Assembly: GCA_002395905.1 (NCBI GenBank)
Contig: DGVK01000083.1
Span: forward strand, 1 to 19,074
Direction of reading: 5' to 3'
Source: Verrucomicrobia bacterium UBA4286
GTDB taxonomy: Bacteria; Verrucomicrobiota; Kiritimatiellia; RFP12; UBA1067
DNA length: 19,074 bases
Shown one piece after another: positions 1 to 6,288 of this stretch. Under the pieces are notes generated by a model, which was not told the DNA's origin, made no database searches, and saw only the letters and a program-made list of their open reading frames with translations. Position 1 is the stretch's first letter. Every line of letters begins with the position of its first letter. The position numbers were made by a program, and so were the translations under genes.

Positions 1-88
1 AGCCGCACGTTGACAAGGCAAGGCAATGCTAGCAGCGAAAAATCCGGGATAAGGGTGACCGCGAATGCCGCGGCGCAACGCGACGCCG

Positions 89-101
89 TTTATGGTATAA
101 T
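89..101 (+). promoter_or_regulatory. Extended -10 promoter of the LptF/G-type gene
   Basis: A perfect TATAAT lies at 96-101 and is preceded by TATGG, giving the TGn extension of an extended -10 promoter. No good -35 hexamer lies 17 bp upstream. The start codon at 109 begins 8 nt after the last base of the hexamer, about where transcription should start, so the mRNA is probably leaderless. The 14 bases from 94 (GGTATAATACTCCC) recur exactly at 8892 before the ferredoxin gene. The rest of 1-88 shows nothing I recognise. Confidence 0.75.
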
Positions 102-108
102 ACTCCCG

Positions 109-1206
109 ATGCGCATATTGACGCGATATGTTTTGCGAGAGTATCTTGTGCCGCTGGGCTACTGCCTCAGCGGATTCATCTCCATATACGTTCTTTTCGA
201 GCTGTTCGGCTCTTTTTCGCGTCTCGCCGAGGCCGATCTGCCGCCGTCGATGGTTGCGGAGTATTTCTGCGCATACCTCGCGCCCTACTTCGAATGGCTC
301 GCGCCGGCGGCGCTTATGCTCGCCGCGCTTTACACGATGTGGAGCTTCTGCCGCCACTCGGAGCTTATAGCCATGAGAGCGAACGGACTCGGTTTTTTCA
401 CCATCGTGAAACCGATTCTCTTTGTCGCGGCGCTCATGGCCGCCGCTGTGTGGTGGGTGAACGACTGCTACGTGCCGCGCCGTGCGCAGTGGGCGGCGTC
501 GCTGAAGTCCGAGCGGTTCCGTCTGGCCGACATGGAGCGTGAGGACAACGTGGTTTTCAGAAACGCCAAGGCCGACCGCACGTGGACCGTCGGCAGCCTG
601 GCCGACGACGATGCGCGCAGGCTCGAGGATGTACGCGTCACGGTGGAGCGTCCGGACGGGTCGCGCCTGATGACCGTCACGGCTCCGCGCGCGGAATATC
701 TCGACGGCGAGTGGTGGTTCACGAAACCTTCCGTCCAGCACTACGACACGCGCGGCGACGAGGTGGCGACGCCCACGCCCGAGCTGGACGCGCTGCCGCT
801 CAGATCGTTTCCCGCCTTCGGCGAAAAGCCGTCCGACTTCCTGTCGCAGAACCGCAAGTGGGAGTACAACTCCATCGCCGACCGCTTCCGCTACATAAGA
901 ACCCATCCCGAGATGACCGAGGACGCGCGCGCGAAGTGTGTCTACGACACGTGGGCGAAGATACTCGCTCCTTTCGCCTGCATAATCATAACCCTTTTCG
1001 CGATTCCCGCGGGAGTGGCGACCGGGCGGCAGTCGGTGTTCAAAGGGATTCTCGGCGCGCTGGCGCTTTTCTTCTCTTTCTACGGCGTCGTGATAGCGTG
1101 CATGGTCGCGGCCGATTCAAAGTGGCTGCCGCCGCTTGTCGCGGCGTTTCTGCCGTATGTTCTTTTTCTCGCGCTTGGGCTGAGGGCCTTTGCGAAACAG
1201 AGGTGA
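109..1206 (+). CDS. LptF/LptG family lipopolysaccharide export permease
   Basis: This 365-residue inner-membrane protein matches the YjgP/YjgQ family. In known systems LptF and LptG form the membrane part of the LptB2FG ABC transporter, which extracts lipopolysaccharide toward the outer membrane. Three hydrophobic segments fill residues 10-120, including the family-typical stretch ending SELIAMRANG. A soluble, beta-rich periplasmic part of about 150 residues follows, and three further membrane segments end the protein, including FAIPAGVATGRQ. ATG 109 is chosen because an in-frame upstream TTG would place the promoter inside the gene, while MRILTRYVLREYL is a normal family N-terminus. LptF and LptG are hard to tell apart by eye and no partner permease is in the window, so no symbol is given. 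The methyltransferase gene follows after 28 bp. Confidence 0.85.
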   Translation: MRILTRYVLREYLVPLGYCLSGFISIYVLFELFGSFSRLAEADLPPSMVAEYFCAYLAPYFEWLAPAALMLAALYTMWSFCRHSELIAMRANGLGFFTIVKPILFVAALMAAAVWWVNDCYVPRRAQWAASLKSERFRLADMEREDNVVFRNAKADRTWTVGSLADDDARRLEDVRVTVERPDGSRLMTVTAPRAEYLDGEWWFTKPSVQHYDTRGDEVATPTPELDALPLRSFPAFGEKPSDFLSQNRKWEYNSIADRFRYIRTHPEMTEDARAKCVYDTWAKILAPFACIIITLFAIPAGVATGRQSVFKGILGALALFFSFYGVVIACMVAADSKWLPPLVAAFLPYVLFLALGLRAFAKQR

Positions 1207-1219
1207 CGGATAGATGGGC

Positions 1220-1226
1220 AAGGAGG
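1220..1226 (+). promoter_or_regulatory. Strong ribosome binding site that decides the methyltransferase start
   Basis: AAGGAGG lies 8 nt before ATG 1235. An earlier in-frame ATG at 1214 lies upstream of this site and has no comparable Shine-Dalgarno sequence of its own, so 1235 is the preferred start. Confidence 0.7.
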
Positions 1227-1234
1227 AATCGTTT

Positions 1235-2485
1235 ATGGACGGCGGAAGTGCCGTGTCGAGGGAGAGGTTCGATCTTGACGAGGCTTTGAAGGAGGAGATC
1301 CGCGCGAAGGTCCTTGGCGAAGGGTTCATGAAGATCGTCCAGTCGGTGAGGCGCGGCGGCGCACAGTTCAGGATATCGGTACGCCCGGTGGAGATCGGCG
1401 GCGTGCGGCGCTATCAGGCCGAGATGGTGGAAGACGGACAGGTGCGTGTGAAGAATTTCGACGCCGACGGGCTTTCGGCCGGGCTGGAAGAGATCATCGC
1501 GCAGAAAGGCGCGCGCGATCTCCACCTCATGACAGCGAAGGGCGATCTGCATGTTCGCGTGACGCGCAAGGGGCGCGTCGTCGTGTCGCGCTCGGCCGAG
1601 ATGGACCGCAAGGTCGATCTCAAGCCGCACGACCGCGTGAAGAACGTGCCGCTCAACGCGTTCGACTCGTCCGCCTACATGAAGGCGGCGGGCCTGGCCG
1701 ACGGCGAGGGGCGCGTGCGCGCGTCGATGCGCGGCAAGTACGACCAGGTGAACGAGTTTCTCAAGGTCGTCGGCGAGTCCCTCAAGGACCGCGCCCCGTC
1801 GCGCGACGGCGAGAGTGAAGATGGCCGTCCGTTCACGGTTGTGGACTGTGGCTGCGGCAAGGCTTATCTCACCGTCGCCCTCTACCTCTATCTCACGCAG
1901 GTTCTGCAGATGCCGCGCGTGCACGTGATCGGCGTCGACCGCCGGGCGGACGTCGTTTCCGCCGCGAGGCGCATGGCCGCCGGACTCGATCTCGCCGGGA
2001 AGGTCGATTTCGAGGAGAGCGACCTCGCCGCGTTCAACGCGGGCCGCGCCGACATGGTCGTCTCGCTTCACGCCTGCGACACCGCGACCGATGAAGCGCT
2101 CGCGAAGGGCGTGGAGTGGCGTGCGCGGTATGTCTTGAGCGCGCCCTGCTGCCAGCACGAGCTGCAGAAGACGCTGGACGACAGAGGCGCGTTCTCCGGG
2201 GTGATGCGCCAGTCGATCCTCCGCGAGAGGCTCTGCGACATTCTCACCGACTCCTTCAGGGCGATGATCATGCGCATACTCGGCTTCAGGACGCAGGTCG
2301 TCGAGTTCGTCTCGAGCGAGGCGACCGCGCGCAACATCATGCTCAAGTGCGAATACTGTGTGAAACCAGGTCAGACGGGGCCGGTCTCGGAATATCTGGC
2401 CCTGCGCGACTACTGGCATGTGACGCCGTGGCTCGAGACGCGCCTCGGCGGGCTTCTCGCCAAACACATTTCCCGCTTCGAATGA
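1235..2485 (+). CDS. Class I SAM-dependent methyltransferase, Methyltransf_32 type, substrate unknown
   Basis: The protein has 416 residues. The N-terminal half, about 150 residues, is not one I can name and ends in a conserved-looking HDRVKNVPL. The C-terminal half is a Rossmann methyltransferase: motif I VVDCGCGKAYL at residues 202-212, then the acidic loop VIGVDRRAD. Next come SLHACDTATDEAL (His279, Cys281, Asp282) and APCCQHEL (Cys305, Cys306, His308). These Cys/His motifs are typical of the METTL25/RRNAD1-like bacterial family (Pfam Methyltransf_32). The acceptor is not established; a nucleic-acid or protein target is possible, and the conserved cysteines could bind metal, but that is inference. 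mutS starts 4 nt after its stop, so the two are probably co-transcribed. Confidence 0.8.
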   Translation: MDGGSAVSRERFDLDEALKEEIRAKVLGEGFMKIVQSVRRGGAQFRISVRPVEIGGVRRYQAEMVEDGQVRVKNFDADGLSAGLEEIIAQKGARDLHLMTAKGDLHVRVTRKGRVVVSRSAEMDRKVDLKPHDRVKNVPLNAFDSSAYMKAAGLADGEGRVRASMRGKYDQVNEFLKVVGESLKDRAPSRDGESEDGRPFTVVDCGCGKAYLTVALYLYLTQVLQMPRVHVIGVDRRADVVSAARRMAAGLDLAGKVDFEESDLAAFNAGRADMVVSLHACDTATDEALAKGVEWRARYVLSAPCCQHELQKTLDDRGAFSGVMRQSILRERLCDILTDSFRAMIMRILGFRTQVVEFVSSEATARNIMLKCEYCVKPGQTGPVSEYLALRDYWHVTPWLETRLGGLLAKHISRFE

Positions 2486-2489
2486 CACT

Positions 2490-4901
2490 ATGGCCGAAGA
2501 ACTTACACCGATGATGCGTCAGTATCTCGCCATGAAGCGCGAGATACCGCCGGGTGCGATTCTCATGTTCCGGCTGGGCGATTTTTACGAGATGTTCGGC
2601 GAAGACGCCGTCATCGCCTCGCCGATACTGGGCGCGACGCTCACCCGCCGCAACAACCAGCCGATGTGCGGCGTCCCCTACCACGCGCTCAACGCCTATC
2701 TGGCCAAGCTCATCCGCGCCGGGAAGACGGCCGCGCTCTGCGACCAGGTCGAAGACCCCAGGACGGCCAAGGGCCTCGTGCGCCGCGAGATAACGCGTAT
2801 CGTCACGCCTGGGACGGTGACCGAGGACGGTCTCCTGGACGAGACGGCCAACAACTACGTGGCCGCGGCGGCCGGCCGCGCGCTTGCGCTGCTCGACCTT
2901 TCCACGGGAGAGTTCGGCGTAGAGGAGTTCGGCTCGGAGGAGAAACTCGCCGAGGAGATAGAGCGCGTCGCTCCCGCCGAGATGCTGCAGGCGACGGACG
3001 AGAACAGCTGGACGTTTTCGCCGGACGCCGCCTACGACTGCCTCACCCGCCACTTCAAGGTCGTCTCGCTCGACGGCTTCGGTCTCGCCGGCAGGACCGA
3101 CCTCATATGCGCCGCCGGCGCGCTTCTCTATTACGTCGGCACGACGCTGCGCCATTCGCTCGACCACGTGCGCAAGATATGCCTGCGCAGCCGCGACGAC
3201 GAACTCGTCCTGGACGGCGGCACCATACGCCACCTGCAGCTTCTGCCGGGCGGCGGTGTTTCGAAGGACGCGTCGCTCCTCGGAGTGCTGGACGTCACGA
3301 AAACGCCGATGGGCGCAAGAACCATGCGCAGCTGGATGGCACGTCCGCTCGCCCGTTCGCGCGACGTCAACGCCAGACTGGACAAGGTGGGCGCGTTCGT
3401 CGCCGACCGCGCGGCCCTCGCGCAGCTGAGGGCGCTTCTCGGCGGAGTGCGCGATCTCGAGCGGCTTATTGCCAGGGTGAACGCGCTGAGGGCCAGCCCG
3501 CGCGACATGCGGGCTCTCGCCTCGTCGCTCAGGCCCATACCCGATATAATGAGAGAGCTTGCCGCGACAGGCGTCAAGCCGTCATCGGCCGCGCTCGCGC
3601 CGCAGCCGGAGATCGTGGACCTCATCGACCGCGCGATATGCGACGAACCGCCGGTGATGCTCACGGACGGCGGCTTCATCGCGCCCGGCTACAACGCCGA
3701 ACTCGACGATCTGAGGAACATCGCCCGCGAGGGCCATGCATGGCTCGCGGAGTACCAGGCGAAAGAGCAGGCCCGGACGGGCATTGCGAAACTCAAGGTC
3801 AAGCACGTCTCGACGTTCGGGTTCGTCATCGAAATTCCCAAAGGCTCCGTCGCGCTGGCGCCGGCCGACTACGAGCGCCGCCAGACGCTTACGACGGGCG
3901 AGCGCTACATAACGCCCGAGCTCAAGGAGTACGAGCGCAAGGTCCTCGGCGCGCAGGAAAGGTCCGTCGCGATTGAACAGCGGCTCTTCCGCGAACTGCT
4001 GGGGACCGTGGCGGCGAAAACCGTCGAGATACAGGACTCCGCCACGGCGCTCGGGGAGATCGACGCCGTCCTTTCGCTCGCCGACCGTGCGCTTGCGGCC
4101 GGATATGTGCGGCCGGATGTCGACGACTCCGACGTTCTTGAAATTGTCGACGGGCGCCACCCGATAATCGAGCAGCTGCCCGACGCCGAACCGTTCGTCC
4201 CCAACTCGGCGCGGCTCAACACCACGACCGACCAGATCATGCTTATCACCGGTCCGAACATGGCCGGCAAGTCGACCTACATCCGCCAGGTCGCGACGAT
4301 CGCCGTCATGGCGCAGATGGGGTCGTATGTGCCGGCGGCCTCCATGAGGCTCGGCGTTCTGGACCGCGTCTTCACGCGCATAGGCGCAGGCGACGACCTT
4401 GCGCGCGGGCGCTCCACCTTCCTCGTGGAGATGCAGGAGACGGCGAACATCCTCAACAACGCCACGACGCGCTCGCTCATCGTCCTGGACGAGATAGGCC
4501 GCGGGACGTCGACATTCGACGGGATATCCATCGCGTGGTCGGTCGCGGAATACCTGCACGGCAAGGCGTCGGCCAAGGCCAAGACGCTGTTCGCGACCCA
4601 CTATCACGAGCTTGCGGATCTCGCGGACGTTCTGCCAGGTGTCAAGAACTACACCGTGCGCGTGAAGGAGGAGGGCGGCAGGATTGTTTTTCTGCGGCGC
4701 ATCGCGCCGGGCGTGGCCGAAAAGAGCTTCGGCATCCACGTCGCCGCGATGGCGGGGCTGCCGCAGGAGGTCGTCGAGCGCGCGTCGCAGATACTCAGAA
4801 ATCTCGAGGCCAACGAGATCGACGTCGCCGCGCCGTCAAAGGCTGTGCGCCGTCCCCGCCGCAAGATCCACGAGATGCCCGGCCAGATGACGTTCTTCTG
4901 A
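2490..4901 (+). CDS. mutS: DNA mismatch repair protein MutS
   Basis: This is a MutS ATPase of 803 residues, which recognises mismatches and starts methyl-independent or MutH-like repair with MutL. The mismatch-reading Phe-X-Glu is visible as DFYEMF (Phe32, Glu34). Connector, lever and clamp domains fill the middle. The ABC-type ATPase shows Walker A GPNMAGKST (588-596), Walker B LIVLDEIGRGTSTFDG (Asp667, Glu668) and ATHYHEL. It is shorter than the roughly 850-residue E. coli protein, mainly at the C-terminus. It ends in GQMTFF, which resembles the sliding-clamp-binding pentapeptide of MutS and other repair proteins (QxxLF or QLSFF type). No clear Shine-Dalgarno precedes ATG 2490; with only 4 nt from the upstream stop, translational coupling is likely. 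mutL is not in the window. Confidence 0.97.
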   Translation: MAEELTPMMRQYLAMKREIPPGAILMFRLGDFYEMFGEDAVIASPILGATLTRRNNQPMCGVPYHALNAYLAKLIRAGKTAALCDQVEDPRTAKGLVRREITRIVTPGTVTEDGLLDETANNYVAAAAGRALALLDLSTGEFGVEEFGSEEKLAEEIERVAPAEMLQATDENSWTFSPDAAYDCLTRHFKVVSLDGFGLAGRTDLICAAGALLYYVGTTLRHSLDHVRKICLRSRDDELVLDGGTIRHLQLLPGGGVSKDASLLGVLDVTKTPMGARTMRSWMARPLARSRDVNARLDKVGAFVADRAALAQLRALLGGVRDLERLIARVNALRASPRDMRALASSLRPIPDIMRELAATGVKPSSAALAPQPEIVDLIDRAICDEPPVMLTDGGFIAPGYNAELDDLRNIAREGHAWLAEYQAKEQARTGIAKLKVKHVSTFGFVIEIPKGSVALAPADYERRQTLTTGERYITPELKEYERKVLGAQERSVAIEQRLFRELLGTVAAKTVEIQDSATALGEIDAVLSLADRALAAGYVRPDVDDSDVLEIVDGRHPIIEQLPDAEPFVPNSARLNTTTDQIMLITGPNMAGKSTYIRQVATIAVMAQMGSYVPAASMRLGVLDRVFTRIGAGDDLARGRSTFLVEMQETANILNNATTRSLIVLDEIGRGTSTFDGISIAWSVAEYLHGKASAKAKTLFATHYHELADLADVLPGVKNYTVRVKEEGGRIVFLRRIAPGVAEKSFGIHVAAMAGLPQEVVERASQILRNLEANEIDVAAPSKAVRRPRRKIHEMPGQMTFF

Positions 4902-4916
4902 CGCGGCCTTTTGTGT

Positions 4917-6116
4917 TCACTCCGCTTTCGTGGACAGCGCTTTCGCGCGGTAGGCGCGCGGCGTCATGCCGAAGGTTTTGCGGAAGAGCGCGTTAAGGTG
5001 GGTCTGGACCGGGAAGCCGCAGTTCAAGGCGATTTCGCAGACAGGCCGGTTCGTCTCCTTGAGCTGCCGGCACACCTCGGCCAGTTTCTCCTTTCTTATC
5101 GCCTCTGCGACGCCCTCTTTGCGGACGGATCTGAACCGCAGTTCAAGAAGCCGTCTTGATACATGAAGCGCCGCGGCCAGACCTGCCGGCGTGAGATTTT
5201 CGCATGCGTTGGTGTGAATGTGCTTTTCGGCGGCGGTGACAAGTCGCGCCACGCCCGACAGGTCGCGCGTGGTGTCGCGCTCGACCACCCGCTTCACCCC
5301 CAGCATGGTGTTTTTCGCGGCTGTGCCGTTTTCAAGAAGCTCGTGCATGCGCCGCGCCATTATGTAGCCGGCGCCGACGAAATCCGGCTCGACGCTCGAA
5401 AGCCGCGGGCGGACGTTTTCGCATATCAATTCATCATTGTCGACGCCGACGACCTGGATGTGCTCGGGTATGCGCAGTCCGGCGAGGCTGCATGCATCGA
5501 TCGTCTCTCTTGCGCACGCGTCGTTGTATGCGACTATGCCGCACGGAAGCGGCAGCGCAGACAGGCTTTCGGCGATGGAAGAGATGCGGTCGGTCCATTT
5601 GCCTGTCGGCTTCGCGTCGCCGCACAGCGTGAAACTCGCCCCCGCGTCGCGCGCCAGGCTCTGCAGCCGTGCGGCGCGTCTTCGCGAGTGGGCGGCGTCA
5701 AGCGTCGTTGAAGGGACGTGGACATACGCGAAGTGCCTCAGTCCGCGCCGCCACATAAGGTTGAACGCCGCGTCGACTATGGCGAGGTTGTCGATGCTGG
5801 TGCAGACCGTCCGGCGCGGCAGAAAGCCGTCCCACCGCTCGCTGTTGGAGACGAAGGCGACGATGCGCCTTACCGGACGCAGAGCCTTGAACACGTTCGC
5901 ACTGAATCCGCCAAGGGCGTTCGCGATCAGACCGTCCGGCTTCCAGTGGCGAGTCGATTCCCGCCAGGCAACCGTCTCGGCCCGGTTGAAGAAGCGTATG
6001 TCCCATTTAAGACCGTGTTCGGCCATGTAGCGCAGAATGCCTGTGCATCTGTCGCGCGTGGCCTTTACATTGCAGCCTGTCGTGACGGCGATTTTCGTTC
6101 TGGGCTGGTCGTTCAT
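4917..6116 (-). CDS. XylR-like transcriptional regulator (LacI-type sensor plus AraC HTH)
   Basis: A cytoplasmic regulator of 399 residues. Residues 1-280 are a periplasmic-binding-protein-like sugar sensor (IAVTTGC near the start, then QVVGVDNDELICE followed by RPRLSSVEPDF). Residues 290-399 are an AraC C-terminal domain with two helix-turn-helix units (LAAALHVSRRLLELRFR; IALNCGFPVQTHLNALFRKTFGMTP). It lacks an N-terminal LacI helix-turn-helix, as in E. coli XylR. ATG 6116 is preferred over the longer in-frame ORF because MNDQPRTKIAVTTG is a normal start for the sensor and the extra 27 residues fall in the divergent promoter region. A TGATAGACT extended -10 lies just upstream, implying a leaderless mRNA. 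It most likely controls the divergent secreted protein through the tandem operator at 6162-6199. The ligand is unknown. Confidence 0.88.
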   Translation of the reverse strand: MNDQPRTKIAVTTGCNVKATRDRCTGILRYMAEHGLKWDIRFFNRAETVAWRESTRHWKPDGLIANALGGFSANVFKALRPVRRIVAFVSNSERWDGFLPRRTVCTSIDNLAIVDAAFNLMWRRGLRHFAYVHVPSTTLDAAHSRRRAARLQSLARDAGASFTLCGDAKPTGKWTDRISSIAESLSALPLPCGIVAYNDACARETIDACSLAGLRIPEHIQVVGVDNDELICENVRPRLSSVEPDFVGAGYIMARRMHELLENGTAAKNTMLGVKRVVERDTTRDLSGVARLVTAAEKHIHTNACENLTPAGLAAALHVSRRLLELRFRSVRKEGVAEAIRKEKLAEVCRQLKETNRPVCEIALNCGFPVQTHLNALFRKTFGMTPRAYRAKALSTKAE

Positions 6117-6124
6117 TAGTTTAT

Positions 6125-6133
6125 AGTCTATCA
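6125..6133 (-). promoter_or_regulatory. Probable -10 region of the first XylR-like regulator
   Basis: Read on the minus strand, TGATAGACT is a TGn-extended -10 with four of six consensus bases. It ends 8 nt before the ATG at 6116, the same spacing as at the second regulator. A competing TATAAA at 6120-6125 lies only 3 nt before the ATG, which is too close unless the true start codon is further downstream. Confidence 0.4.
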
Positions 6134-6161
6134 CAAACCGGGGGCGCGGCGCAAGGGCGGC

Positions 6162-6199
6162 TTGCGCTAAAACATAACTTGCCGTGCGCCAAAACATAA
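6162..6199. promoter_or_regulatory. Tandem 22-bp-period operator for the adjacent XylR-like regulator
   Basis: TGCGCTAAAACATAA at 6163-6177 is repeated as TGCGCCAAAACATAA at 6185-6199, 14 of 15 bases identical. The 22-bp period is about two helical turns. AraC-family proteins with two helix-turn-helix units bind such direct repeats as side-by-side monomers. The downstream copy ends 21 bp before the -10 of the secreted-protein gene and so covers its -35 region, the position of a class II activator site. Assignment to this regulator is inferred from position. Confidence 0.7.
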
Positions 6200-6212
6200 A
6201 TAATGCTGAGCC

Positions 6213-6226
6213 TTATATGCTATAAT
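6213..6226 (+). promoter_or_regulatory. Extended -10 promoter of the secreted repeat protein
   Basis: TATGCTATAAT ends at 6226, with a perfect TATAAT at 6221-6226 and a TGC extension. The -35 region is AT-rich without a TTGACA-like hexamer and is covered by the tandem repeat, consistent with activator dependence. Transcription should start near 6233, giving a leader of roughly 55 nt. Confidence 0.7.
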
Positions 6227-6288
6227 ATTCTTGCAAGTCAGAGAACCGCCGACAACCGGCCTTCGAAACTTGAAGAAAGGAAGCTGTC

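Noticed and set aside
10..108. Longer LptF/G-type protein starting at TTG 10
   Set aside because: The extra 33 residues look like non-coding translation, and the reading would place the strong extended -10 inside the gene.
1040..2488. Long antisense ORFs opposite the methyltransferase, and similar ones opposite mutS and the repeat protein
   Set aside because: They are Arg/His/Ala-rich shadows expected in GC-rich DNA, with no domains or start signals.
3543..3549. ATATAAT inside mutS as an internal promoter
   Set aside because: It lacks the TG extension and a -35, lies in an intact coding region far from any start, and is best explained by coding sequence.
6151..6165. GCAAG/CTTGC inverted repeat as a separate operator
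   Set aside because: It is a five-base stem likely by chance in GC-rich sequence, and overlaps the better supported direct repeat.
6117..6197. N-terminal extension of the first XylR-like regulator (27 residues)
   Set aside because: It would cover the divergent promoter and tandem operator, and family members start directly at the sensor domain.
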